Assembly: GCA_018398815.1 (NCBI GenBank)
Contig: CM031602.1
Location: 99,441,929 to 99,505,928, forward strand
Source: Conus ventricosus
Taxonomy: Eukaryota > Mollusca > Gastropoda > Neogastropoda > Conidae
DNA length: 64,000 nt
Direction: 5' to 3'
Of this stretch, positions 40,393-51,232 are shown one piece after another (the first letter of the stretch is position 1; every line of letters starts with the position of its first letter). The notes under the pieces were generated by a model that was given only the letters and a program-made list of their open reading frames with translations, did no database searches and was not told the DNA's origin. A program made the position numbers and the translations under genes.

Positions 40393-41960
40393 TGGTGAGT
40401 GACAGCCATGGCGAGCGGTCACGCTTTTTTCAGCTCTAGTCGTTCTCTGCAAACCGAGTGTGAACTGAGTTCGTTCTTTCGTTCGATCGACTTGGCAACA
40501 GTCTTGCTGTGTCAACTCGATCTGTCAATCGGACTGTTTGAAAAGGATATCGTTGTTTTGATTCGCCTTTTCAGCCATCACGTCCGTTCCTTCAATATTT
40601 AAAGATGTCTGCTGGAGTCAACCCGGTTTTTCTCAAAACTAGAGACATTCCGAATGTCTCCTCCGACCGTCCAGCTACGGTCCTGGAGATGTGTGTGGCG
40701 GCGGAATGGGTGGCAGGCCAGGGCTCCATGGTCGGCGCCCAGCTGATCAACGGGCTATGGAGACTCTACCCAGCGACCAAAGACGCCAGATCAAAGCTCC
40801 TAGTTCAAGGAATAAAGGTGAGAGGTGTCTTACTCCAAGTGAAAAACACAAACCCCTTTATTCTGAGGAACGAAACTGGGGAGGAGAAACCATCAACCAA
40901 AGTCTGGACAGACAATGTGCCTATTTCCCTAGCAGACTCAGAGATAGACAATGTGCCTATTTCCGTGGCAGACTCAGAGATAGACAATGTGCCTATTTCC
41001 CTAGCAGACTCAGAGATAGACAATGTGCCTATTTCCGTGGCAGACTCAGAGATAGACAATGTGCCTATTTCCCTAGCAGACTCAGAGATAGAGCACGCAT
41101 TATCAAAAGCAGGAGGCGAAATGCGCTCTCAAATAAAAACTGAAAGAGCCAGAGACGTTGACGGTAAACTAACACGTTTCCTCACTGGAAGAAGATTTGT
41201 ATTCATTACCGTCCCCACTACGCCCCTGGAGAAAATGCTGAAAATTAGCATTTTCAACGCTAACATCTACCACAAGGAGCAAAAACATGTGAAAAAGGTA
41301 ATTACATGCTCCAAATGTTTGGAACAAGGTCACCATGTCACCGACTGTACGAATGACATCGTGTGCAGAGCCTGTCAAAAACCAGGCCACAAACGTGGAG
41401 ATTCACAGTGTGGGCTTTTAGTGGCTGGTCCGGCAAGAAACGACCGAAAGGATGGAACTGGTATGAAGGGAGAGAGTGATAGAAACAATGACAGTGAGAG
41501 TGAACAGAGTGAACATAGATGTGATACAGTGGAACGACAGAGAGAAGATAGAAATTCACAAAGAAAAACAAACAAAGATAAAGAAACTAGAGGACGCCCG
41601 AATTCACGGCAGACGACCATCCACTCCTCTATGCAGCTTGGCAGCTCCTCACGACACCGGTCGGAAACGCCCAAACGCCGGAGGGACACCAACAGTCCGA
41701 GGACATCAGGGAGCAAGCAGCCCAGATTTGAGTTCGATCGATCTGACTCCCCTCCTCCTCTTGATTCCGACCGTGAGGAAAGAGAGGCATATGGCTGATT
41801 GTCTATCGCTCAGCAGGCGACCTGTTGATGATCATGAATCGATTTACGGACTGTGATTCAAGAATGCGAATTTTGGTTTTTGTCTTGTCTGGTTTTCATA
41901 TGCTAAGAAAATTCAACATATATTTCCTGTATTGTTATGGATAAAATGCGTATTGTTACT
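40393..41960 (+). mobile_element. Truncated LINE (5' region and ORF1 only)
   Basis: A GC-richer segment, distinct from its AT-rich surroundings, holds a ~210-bp leader, ORF1 (40605-41798) and about 160 bp more. No ORF2 (endonuclease/reverse transcriptase) follows. On the right the sequence changes at about 41961 into the interior of a reversed polymerase gene; on the left into lineage D. I could not define target duplications, so the boundaries are approximate. Confidence 0.6.
40605..41798 (+). CDS. LINE ORF1 protein with two CCHC zinc knuckles
   Basis: An intact 397-codon ORF starts 'MSAGVNPVFLKTRDIPNVSS'. Residues 1-100 and 165-225 resemble the RNA-binding part of ORF1 proteins. Residues 103-162 are five tandem 12-residue units ('DNVPISLADSEI' / 'DNVPISVADSEI'). 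Zinc knuckles at 235-248 (CSKCLEQGHHVTDC) and 254-269 (CRACQKPGHKRGDSQC). A charged Arg/Ser-rich tail follows. It would bind the element's RNA for retrotransposition. I associate this type with gastropod LINEs, from memory. Confidence 0.75.
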   Translation: MSAGVNPVFLKTRDIPNVSSDRPATVLEMCVAAEWVAGQGSMVGAQLINGLWRLYPATKDARSKLLVQGIKVRGVLLQVKNTNPFILRNETGEEKPSTKVWTDNVPISLADSEIDNVPISVADSEIDNVPISLADSEIDNVPISVADSEIDNVPISLADSEIEHALSKAGGEMRSQIKTERARDVDGKLTRFLTGRRFVFITVPTTPLEKMLKISIFNANIYHKEQKHVKKVITCSKCLEQGHHVTDCTNDIVCRACQKPGHKRGDSQCGLLVAGPARNDRKDGTGMKGESDRNNDSESEQSEHRCDTVERQREDRNSQRKTNKDKETRGRPNSRQTTIHSSMQLGSSSRHRSETPKRRRDTNSPRTSGSKQPRFEFDRSDSPPPLDSDREEREAYG

Positions 41961-44343
41961 CTTCAGACTTTCTGCTGCTAATGGATAGTCATTATGCAGG
42001 TCATGGAGTTCATGAGGATATTCTAAGTCAACTTCTAGAATGAAACCACGCTGTTGACCTGGCGTCAAACTGCCCAACCACTTTAATGCTTTTTGAATAT
42101 TTTTTCGGATCACCGCCTGTGTACATTTTAAAGTTGCGTAATGGAAGTGATTGTGCCATTGCCCATCCATACAGATTGTTTGCATCTAAATACATGAGAT
42201 AGTTATACCTTTTACTCGGATCATAGTCGTCCAAGTATTTGTTGTTTGCTTTACAGTAATGGTGCGACGCCATACTAATTCCCCCACGCAATCCGTTTTC
42301 AATCATCTGAATCATTGGTAAATCAGACAATAAATCAATATGTACTCCAGTAAACTTTAAGAAAGCATCCCAGCTCATCCCGGGCGCAGAAATGTAATGC
42401 GCGGGATCCAGGCTATAATGTTTCATGCAGGTCTTCCTATAATTTTCAAAGACGTCCGCCAACAAACATGTATCAGCCATCAAGTATGAATCATGATAGT
42501 CTCCCATCGTTTTACACTCTAACTTCTGCCACGCATCTTGAGCATGCTGGTAATCAGAATCACTGATGTCCTTTCCTCTGAGACTAGAAAAGAATGCGCC
42601 TTTAGGCGGAAGTGAGTCTTCGTCAAACCTTTCCCAACTGTTCATGTACTCATAAGGGTAAACGCCCTTTCTAACAAGAGTTGGATCAAAATATTGTTCC
42701 GTTATTGGGCAGGACTTTAAGGACATAGCCAGCGACTCTAATGATCCCATCATGTGTTGCATAGAGTCATACAAAGACATGTTATTTAAAGTGAAACACA
42801 TGTACTTTTCTGATGACTGTGCAATGCATGCTACCCTGAAGGCGCTGGTTACAGCCTGCAATATAAGATGAGAGTCATAACCTCGCAAGTTGTGAAAGAA
42901 TACAGGCAGCTTCCATGTCTTTGGTTCAAACTTTAGTTGAAGATTGCATTTACTGTGTGCTGCACCTCTGAACTTCCCACTAATGTGATCATGGTCTCTT
43001 ACTGTGGGGTTTACACTCTTGGGCGTTAGCTCTAAACCGCAAACCCAACAGTGAGTGGCTGAGTCATACTGTTCTTGGTCTTCAGGCGCCATTATGATTT
43101 CAGATAAATTCAGATTATTAGAACAATCATTACGCACTTGCTGCATGCGCTGTAAAAATCTTCTAGCCGCATCTGGTCCTCTATACAATTCTGGCGTTGA
43201 ATGAGCGCCATCCGACCTAACAATGATGAAGGCAAATGAACAAATCTGATGATTACTCATTAAGACTGTTTTTCGAAGTTTTTGTGGCGCTGGCCCTTCA
43301 TAAGGAACAATAAGCGACTCGAAGTCTGCGTAAACTACGTATGGAGAATTTTGCATTTTTTTCCAGTTCTTAAAACTAACTTTAGATCCGGGTGGGGGCG
43401 TAATTAGTTCCGTATTACAGTCAACTGGGCCGATACAATGTTTCTTATGTTCGCTTGCGGCTTGAGCAGATGGAATTCTTATTAAACATTTTCTACAGAA
43501 TTCTTGTTTGCCATAATTTTTTGTAGTATGCGCCAATAATCTACTCATTGTGCGTATCAATGTGTAATGCGGTAGCCCTGCTGGTGAAAGCATCAGTAGT
43601 AAGTCAACATGATTTTTGTCTTGTTCGCCAATCGTTGGACTGTTCTTGGACACTTTAATAGGCTGTAGATTTGTTTCCTCATCCCATGTGTAGACATTAA
43701 CAGTTATTGGTTTGTTTTGTTCTTCAAACTGATCAATTTGATCTACACTAACAGGAAAGGATATTCCACCAAAGTTAAGATCCTTGATGTAAGGGTGATA
43801 GTTAGACACTCTCTCTGCGTTTTTGCGGACGTAATGCAGCCTTGCGAGAAACACACCACATGAAACATTTGTTGCCCGAATTCTTTATGTTTAGAACTGC
43901 TTTTTTTTGCAAACTAATGTGGAGGCAGCGGAATGTAAGCCTTGCCAACAATCGGCGCATACTTAGACTGTTTAATTGATCTCTAAGACTTCCCCCTCTG
44001 ACCAACCAGGCCTCTCATTTTGGCTTCTTCAGCGGCACTTCAAACTGTGTAAGCAGTTCGTCTGCCCAACCGGGTGTTAAGTCATTAGAGGAAAGAATAG
44101 TCTGCTGTTTAGTCGAGACCCAGACTTCTAGGTTTTTTTTCATTTATTGTTATATAGTCGTTTTAAAACAGCTAACATTACTTAAACTGGCGGGTCTATT
44201 GTTAGTTTACCTGGAACTTGAGAAATAGCATGAGCAACACTTGCCTGTACATTTGCTGGATTAATGACTTCTAAATCAATATCATTCAGTGCTCTTGAAA
44301 AATCTTCTTGCATTGCTTCAAACAATTCTTTGGGGACCTTCAT
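41961..44343 (-). pseudogene. Protein-primed family B DNA polymerase, lineage D (3'-truncated)
   Basis: The N-terminus starts near 44343 ('MKVPKELFEAMQED', then the 'SVAHAISQVPG' domain) and is frameshifted to 43860. A 608-codon stretch (43854-42028) is then intact: ExoI 'YVVYADFESLIVPY', the endonuclease-VII-like insert 'RDHDHISGKFRGAAH', ExoII 'FFHNLRGYDSHLI', ExoIII 'MADTCLLADVFENYRK' and motif A 'YLDANNLYGWAMAQ'. The gene stops after 'AAESLK'; motifs B and C are missing. It is clearly a different lineage from the C polymerases. Confidence 0.9.
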
Positions 44344-44479
44344 ATATCTTATCCATGCTGAGTTTCTTTTCTAACTCAAAATATTTATTTAAATCAAAAA
44401 ATAATTAATCAATATCGATGGTCTTTTTGTGTTTAGACTCATAAACTAAAGTATAAACACCTTTGGCGTTGTTAATGTG
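44344..44479. other. Spacer between lineage-D polymerase and Gly-rich gene
   Basis: AT-rich. No small N-domain gene and no 87-aa acidic gene occur here, unlike the C units. Nothing else is recognised. Confidence 0.5.
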
Positions 44480-45128
44480 AGCTGTTTAGAGCAGAGTTTA
44501 ATGTTTCGTTTACTTTTTTTAAACATTCCTTTTTATCTGTTCGGTGTCTGGCTGTTGAGAAAAACTTGTCCTTGCCTTTTTTTGAAGATCAAACTTTTGT
44601 CTTTTGTAGTCATTAAAATCAGCTGTAAACGGCTAAATTCTTCATCCGTGATGTTTGAGTCAGCTAGTGCTTTATTTATTATCAGATTAAAGGAGCTAAG
44701 TTTAGCTGTTATTAGTTGAACCATGGCTGTGTGCTTTTGGAGTTTAGTTTTTATTTTTTTGCTAGCAGCGCCTACAGCTAATGAACACAGGCCAAGAGCT
44801 AAAGACAAACCGCCTAGAGGTAAAGCTGCGGGTGCGCCTATGCCTGATGCTAAGAGGCCAACACTCGTTCCTGCTGATGCGGCGCTTATAGTGATGCTCC
44901 AGTAATAACATAGGTAACAGCATTAAAGGCAGCAGAATACCTTTCGTTTGGCTTTGCTGTATTTCGAAAGGTCCTGCTCTAGTTTTTGTTGCATTTGTGT
45001 AATGTTTGTTAATCTGAAGGTTTTTACTTCAGCAGCAGAGACGACCTTAGGGTCAATGTTGCCTTCTATAACAGCAGAATTGCCTACTATCTCTTTCTAG
45101 GTACTCTTGGATAATTCTGAACAGACAT
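44480..45128 (-). pseudogene. Gly/Ala-rich membrane-active protein, lineage D
   Basis: The start at 45128 reads 'MSVQNYPRVPRK' but hits stops at once. The hydrophobic part ('ITISAASAGTSVGLLASGIG', 'LPLGGLSLALGLCSLAVGA') and helical part ('LQKHTAMVQLITAKLSSFNL') are readable, with an open stretch at 44533-44808. Here it lies between the capsid and polymerase genes on their strand, unlike in the C units, where it is convergent with the integrase. Confidence 0.6.
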
Positions 45129-45179
45129 GCTTTTTTAAAATGAAAAAAAAAATTTTAGTATACTGCACTTTTTAATCTG

Positions 45180-46420
45180 TTATCTTCAATATTCAGCTGC
45201 GCATCATATATTAAAACAAATGCGCATTAAGTGGTTTATCACTCTCTTTTTCTTTATCAATTTGAATGTTTATTACGTCTTTAACCTCTCTCCACTTCCA
45301 TGTAATTATTATCCTCTGTCACCTTAGGTCAATCCATAAGCCGTATTTCGTTGTTAAATAATCATCGAGTCTAACATTGTGAAGGTGTAGATCTTTAGAC
45401 ACAAGGTAAACATTTGGATTTCTACACCTCCCGCCTCCAAAACAGTTTTCTTATTTCGTCAAAATGATGATAAGGTTTAAGCCGCTAGCGTAAATTTGGT
45501 TAGGACTACCATCATCGAACATTGTACTTTCGTTATTTTAGGATTAAAAAACTTTTCAGTTGTCTTTTGAATGGTTCTTCATCTTCGCACAGCAATAAAA
45601 TACCTTTATGCAAATTTGCTGTGGTGTTAAAACTAAAATTCCTATAGTGTCTGCCCTGCCTTTAGGGTATGTTGATGATGATGCACTCTTTCGTAATATA
45701 TGTGTAATTTTGACTTATATTGTTGCTCAATCCCCTCTGCTAAATGAGGGTTGCTAACAACGTCAAACTCTAACGAGATGTCAGAAATGCTGTACTTTGC
45801 TTCGGCGTCTGATGATCTGATAACGCGTTGTATTCATTAAAAGTTAGTTCATATGACAATCTGTCTTTTAATGCTCTTTGAAAGTATGGCGCATGAGATT
45901 TTAACAACTCAAATCTAAGGGAATGGAAAAGCGATTACCATACGCATAACTTACCGCTAAAGCCTTTTTGCTGCTTTTAGCATCTGGGGCGAGTTCGGCG
46001 CCTATTCTAAGTTTTAGTGCTTCTTCATTTTCAATTCCTTGAAACGCAAGATCGGCCCTTTCATTCCCGTTAGCCATAGATCAGAATAGGCTAAAAATAT
46101 GTCTGCTTGTATAAAGAAAATACTTCTTGCCCCTCAAGTTTTACAGAAATTTTCTTAACGATTGCCCGTCCCAAATTCTGGACAACTGTTCTGGTTGGGT
46201 CTGTTGTTGAAGCGAGTTCTATTTTGAAAGTAAGTCGCGCAGATCCTGGCACAATCACTTCATTCGCTCCTAGGTCTGGAAATCTGACAGTAAGAATTTG
46301 ATCCGCATCAATAGTAGATGGATTATTTGGAACAGTAATATTCCGTTTATTTCCCTGCGCGGCAAGGGGCTCTTTCAGTTTTCTATGCGGGTTGAGAATC
46401 GAGCCATATACTTCTGACAT
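45180..46420 (-). pseudogene. Candidate major capsid protein, lineage D
   Basis: The N-terminal 100 codons are open (46420-46091): 'MSEVYGSILNPHRKLKEPLA', 'VRFPDLGANEVIVPGSARL' and 'VVQNLGRAIVKKISVKLEGQ'. The rest is heavily frameshifted, but its end is recognisable near 45190 ('YDAQLNIE'-like strand). It is homologous to the C3 copy at 21146. The identity as double jelly-roll capsid protein rests on family recall and on neighbours. Confidence 0.6.
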
Positions 46421-46458
46421 TTTTATAAAACAAAATAAAAAGTTAATTATTTAAAAAC
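46421..46458. promoter_or_regulatory. 38-bp divergent spacer, capsid / small acidic gene
   Basis: An AT-only stretch (about 90% A+T) between the start codons of the minus-strand capsid gene and the plus-strand acidic gene. The C3 unit has the same divergent pair separated by 36 bp (21110-21145). It is the only place for a shared promoter; no defined motif is seen. Confidence 0.35.
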
Positions 46459-46734
46459 ATGGCAGGCATTGAAGATGAAGATTATGATATTCCTGATCTT
46501 GGAACCGACATGAGTGATTTTCCTTGGGAGCGGCATCAATTAGGGCCCTCATTGCGGGATGAATTAGAAGAAGGGCAGCAAAGGCGTGAATTAACAGAAG
46601 ATAAGGTTAGATCATTATACCAAGTTTAAGACAAGAACCTCCCGAAAACTATATACCCTGATGATTTTGAACTAAAAGATAACCATTTGTATTTTAGAAA
46701 CGACAAAGGAGAACGTGTTTCCGCTTACGTATAA
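46459..46734 (+). pseudogene. Small acidic virion-block protein, unit A2
   Basis: This starts 'MAGIEDEDYDIPDLGTDMSD'. A one-base deletion near 46620 shifts the frame; the second half 'IYPDDFELKDNHLYFRNDKG' ends with TAA at 46732. About 91 residues, strongly acidic. It matches the first part of the C3 gene at 20585-21109. Confidence 0.6.
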
Positions 46735-46760
46735 ACTAAACTCATCAAAAGTTTGTAAGC

Positions 46761-47706
46761 ATGGGTACAATTAATCAAAGGCTCAGTGCGAGCGAGCAAA
46801 ATCGCCTTGGCTTTACTAAACCAAAATTAGATGAGGAGGATGTTGCTGGACTTCAAAACATAACAACAAGTACTCCCAACAGATAACCAAATGCAAAACA
46901 TGGAACCTGAAGATTTAAGTCAAGCAGCGGGCGAAATAAATCAAGCAATAGAAGCAGAACTCACTGAAGAAGAAGAAACAGCATTAAAAACTATAAATGA
47001 TCCGCGCTGCCAAGCAAAATATAGATGGGTCTATAAGAGAATTAAAAGCCCCTTTATCGTACTTTAAGAATCTTCCGAGGGGAATTAATAAACAATTTAG
47101 CAAAACTGACTGAACTAAATGAGCATATAGAAAAAGAAGAAAAAAACTCGCTGAGGCTAACGAGGACAACTTAAGGAGTGATGTTAAAGAAAGAATAGAA
47201 CAAAGACTACAAGAACTTAAAGAAGAAAAGATCAGCAAGACTAGAAGCGTTGTCTACTAACCCAGAACAATTACGAACTCAAGTGAGCAGAAAAAGAGAA
47301 ACTATTCAAAGAATTTTATATGAAGACACGACGCTAGCAGAACGAATACGAACACTGTTTAGAGAGCAGGGAGTCACATTAGCAAGCGTTATAACAGCCT
47401 TTAGGATTTGCAATAAGTACCCTGGTGATGGCTATTACAGGCGGTGGTGGAGGGCAAAGTTCAGTGCCTCCATCGCCATCTCCTCCCCCTGATAATCATG
47501 GGTAAAAAAAACAGCTTGATCATCTTGCGAGTTTTTTAAAAAATTAGCTGGTAAGCTATAAGACTCTTTACCTGGTATATTAGGGAGTATCGTTAGCTGG
47601 CTTTTGTCTACTGCAAGCAAAGTAGTTTTGGGTTTATGGCGAGCACTTATGGGCATTAGTTCTCTTAATAGTTGGATTACTATTTAGTAAGATAAAGACC
47701 AAGTAA
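46761..47706 (+). pseudogene. Coiled-coil / C-terminal membrane protein, unit A2
   Basis: This supplies the start missing from the A1 copy ('MGTINQRLSASEQNRLGFTK'). Frameshifts occur near 46862, 47006, 47060 and 47215, and again near 47400 and 47540. The segments 'LAERIRTLFREQGVTLASVI' and the hydrophobic C-terminus are recognisable. It ends at 47704-47706, overlapping the antisense gene by 27 bp. Confidence 0.65.
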
Positions 47707-48892
47707 TCCTAGGCCGTTTTAAACCAACAACAAGTGCTGTCTTTTCATTTCATGGTCATCACGAACAAAGTCCACGTCTTCAACGGTCTTTGGGCTTTGG
47801 GCTCGGGGATTGGATGACTTAATCTTGGGGGGTCATAGTGTTTTTTTATTGTTTGTAATATTACTGGTCCAGAATTTATGTCGTTTTTCCCGACCTTCTG
47901 TTCATTGCCTGCCTTAAGGATTTCATTGTTGTAGTTTATTATTGTTCCTACCTGAAGTCTGAGGTCAGAAGGCAGCATGTAAAACCAGTGCCAACAGCAA
48001 AGTTTACTTTTGATCTTGCGTATTGTAAAACATTTTGGTACCTTTTTATGCTTGAAGACAAATCAACTGCAGAATTAATGGCGTCCTCTAAATCTGCTAA
48101 GTATTGTTTTTGTGCATCCCAAACCAGTAGAAGAATCAGTTATGCTCGATCTTGTTTGTGCTTGCGAACCTAGCAAACACCAAACGTAAGTACGAATATA
48201 GTCGTTTATTCGTACTATTCCTGCTGTAGTTAGGCCCTCAGATGTGTCTAAGATAAATGTTGTCCATGCTGTTTTATGCTCTTGCTCTATGGACCCCAGG
48301 TGAACACCCGTGCCTGAAGAGAAAGATGTGTAAGGAGGATGCCAGTCATAGTTATACTTTCTGTACACGCCCACAAATAAGGAGTGCCTAAGCCATGATT
48401 AAGATCCAACTTTTGTCTAAAGTCTGTCTTAACATTAATATTGAATTCGTTACAGATCCGTTCAAAAGCCTTCATGTCTATTCTGTTGCTGAATGGATTA
48501 AACGGTTTGTCATTTGGTAATGGCGCTTGCAGTTCAGTCAAAATACGTCTGAAGGTGTAATAAAAATGAAATCTGTACACTGACCCCACCAAAGGATCAG
48601 GATGATTTAAGTGATCAGCATACGACACTCCACACCCAGTTTATGCACAAAACACAGCAAAGTTAACTGGTTCTGATAAAACTGCATCGGATGACTGAAC
48701 CACACTTTCGGGATGTAGTCTTTTTTAATAGGGGGGTTAAGATATCTGCTTTTAATGGAGTACTCACCTTTTTATGAAAGGTGTCAGTCTGGGTCACAGA
48801 AAATGACAAGAGTATCAGTTGTTTATATTTTTAAGATTGTAGTGCGGCCCAACAGAATATTTTGCTTTAGTATTATATTTGAACGCACTCAT
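47680..48892 (-). pseudogene. Uncharacterised ~400-aa Polinton protein, unit A2
   Basis: Copy of the 879-2084 gene with more damage: frameshifts near 48780, 48640, 48370, 48110 and 48030. Open pieces are 48287-48628 ('MSYADHLNHPDPLVGSVYRF') and 48075-48374. The hydrophobic C-terminal tail on the opposite strand of the coiled-coil gene is conserved. Confidence 0.65.
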
Positions 48893-48910
48893 TTTTATTT
48901 CGTTTAAAAA

Positions 48911-49603
48911 ATGTTTGTAACAATAACAACTCAAGACCGTCCTTCGTTTTTAGAGCATGCTGTTGAGAACGATTGTGGAACCAAAATGGTCGCACTCCAT
49001 GAAATATTCTACAAAGTCGTATGGTTTAATATTACTAAATCCAAGAAGAATAATAAGATTCAAAAATTTGATAATAGAGGAAACTTAGTTAGCCAGTTAA
49101 CCATACCTGATGGTTATTACGGGTTTTGCTCACTAAAGAAGTAATGAGTAACTTCGACATTACTCTCAAACTTAACAATGCAAATCTAAAAACAATGTTA
49201 ACATTCATACCTGAAGAAGAAGAAGTAGGTTACTTTTTTGATGTAGAGCTAGCTAAATGTTAGGTTTTACAACAGACAATCATAGATTTTATAGTTACAC
49301 AAAACAAAACTACTTATGAAAGGGGAAAATCCGCTCGATCTTGCAGTACATTCGTTACTCTATGTTCGTTTAGATGAGCTGAGCACTGATGAAAACTTAT
49401 ATGATGGAAGGCCCTCAACTGTTTTAAGAGCTCTTCCATCGGGGAAAGCTGCTATTTGCGATTATGAAATTATACAATTCCCCAATTTACAGTTTAAAAG
49501 ATTAGTTTGTGGGAGGGTCGGATCATTTAATATAAAGATCACAGACAAAACAGGGAAAGTCGTAAAATGTGATAACCTGCACATTGTTTTGGAAATAAAA
49601 TAA
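48911..49603 (+). pseudogene. Uncharacterised ~230-aa virion-block protein, unit A2
   Basis: The better copy of the 2103 gene. It is open from 'MFVTITTQDRPSFLEHAVEN' to 49144, then frameshifted through 49145-49315, and open again at 49316-49603 ('LYVRLDELSTDENLYDGRPS', 'FNIKITDKTGKVVKCDNLHI'). Alternating hydrophobic strands and few helices fit a beta-sandwich minor capsid protein; this is an inference. Confidence 0.6.
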
Positions 49604-49621
49604 TAAGTGTGTACTAAAAAA

Positions 49622-50477
49622 ATGTCGCGTGGGCCAGAAGAATCGGAGTTACATTAGCGCCTGTGAGGTGTATAACTTTAGAATTAAAAGACCTTGCAGA
49701 CGTTGCAGACTTTGAACAGAACGGTGAGATAGGCGCTTTGCATGGTTTTGAGTACACTAAAGATGGTGATTATAAACGCAAAGAGGTTGGCGACAGCAAA
49801 ACGTTTCCTAAACTAGAACAACTGCGCAATCTAGAAGCAAATAATGGTTGGCCAGTATGAATATAAAATAGTTCGAAAACCTGACCTCAAATGGCACTTA
49901 GAACCATATTTAGAATGGGACATAAAATTTGAATTCATAAGCCCATTTACATTTTTTAGCCGTCAAAAAAGTTTCAGAAAAGCATTCAACTCTGGCCCTT
50001 TACATGTAAGTCTTATGCCGGACGACAATAGTCGGAAAGAGATTGAAATAAAGCCGTATGGAATAAACAGTACATCCTCCACAGAAAAGAAACGGTTTTG
50101 AAAGATGCTTCTACAAGATTACAATTCATTCCGCAAATGAAATTAGAAGACACGTTCACAATGATATTTGAAATTTCTGTCTTAAAAGATAAGGGGAGGG
50201 ATGGGGTTGTGGGCGTTAGTGACGTCCTTCTAAAAGGAATTCTAATTAGCTGGCAAAACTTAGACGTTGAAAAACTTAGTTACCGTCGTCATTCTTCACA
50301 ATGGCGAGGATATTAAGGTCATAACAACAAGCAACAAAATCAATATTAGTCTAAATAGAAACCAATCTTACAGAACTGAATTGGATTAATCTTACACATT
50401 TAGACCTTATAGGATTTTATTATACTGAACAAGTTTTGACAGAGAGCATGATAAAAACAATAACTGGATTAGATTAA
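49622..50477 (+). pseudogene. Beta-rich structural protein, unit A2
   Basis: This starts 'MSRGPEESELH' with an in-frame TAG at codon 12. It then reads through 49663-49860, 49844-50101 ('WHLEPYLEWDIKFEFISPFT') and 50098-50316. The last block ends at 50475-50477. It is nearly identical to A1, including the early stop region, so A1 and A2 shared some lesions before duplication. Confidence 0.6.
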
Positions 50478-50493
50478 GTTCTGTTATAAAACT

Positions 50494-51107
50494 ATGGAGC
50501 AGTTAAACTTTATGACAAAAACCCCTCATTGTTCATTAATTTGTGGACAAACTGGTTGTGGAAAAACAATATTTATCCTCAACCTGTAACAAACAGTTTA
50601 TCGTTATAATTTTGATCATATTGTGATTTTCTGCCCAACACTTAAATGGAACAAAGCATATCATGATAGAAGGTTTATATGGACTGATGATAACATATTT
50701 TTAGTTGATCCCAGCAATAAACTGAGTGAATGTTTAGAACACTTTTATAGATTGTTTGAGGGAACGCAGACACTATTTATTATAGATGACTGTTCGGCAG
50801 AAAGAGACATAGTTAAAAAAAAAGAAAAACTTTGTCAAAACTAGCCTTTAGCGGAAGACATGCTGGGATAAGTGTGTGGATTTTATGTCAAAAATATAAC
50901 TCGGTTTTAAAAGACTTTAGAGAACAGTTAAAGACTGTAGTTTTATTTCACATGAAAGACAGAGACGCATTTGATGAATGTATGCATGAAAATGATGTTA
51001 TTGAGAATGATCAAGAAAAACATAGGATTAAGCAAAAACTGAAATCTGAAAAGTTTAGTAAATTAGTATTGAAAACGGATAACCCTACACAGTATGTTTG
51101 TTTGTAG
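50494..51107 (+). pseudogene. A32/FtsK-type DNA-packaging ATPase, unit A2
   Basis: This starts 'MEQLNFMTKTPHCSLICGQT' with Walker A 'GQTGCGKT' in frame. A TAA interrupts at 50587-50589, and a one-base insertion in the poly-A near 50822 shifts the last part. Walker B 'TLFIIDDCSAERD' (~50780) and 'LAFSGRHAGISVWILCQKYN' follow. It ends 38 bp before hairpin 3. Confidence 0.85.
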
Positions 51108-51145
51108 ATAATTGTTATTTTTTGGTTATTGAAGTCTTACTTGTC

Positions 51146-51232
51146 AGAGAACTAATAAATGTGTGTTCTGGAGTCAGCCGGTCGAAACTGGTTGAGACCG
51201 GCTGAGCCAGAACACACATTTATTAGTTCTCT
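51146..51232. repeat. Hairpin junction repeat 3
   Basis: The arms 51146-51182 and 51197-51232 are complementary with one mismatch and one indel, and the loop contains AACTGGTT. The ends read AGAGAACTAATAAATG and CATTTATTAGTTCTCT. It joins the ATPase downstream region directly to the interior of the C5 polymerase. Confidence 0.87.
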
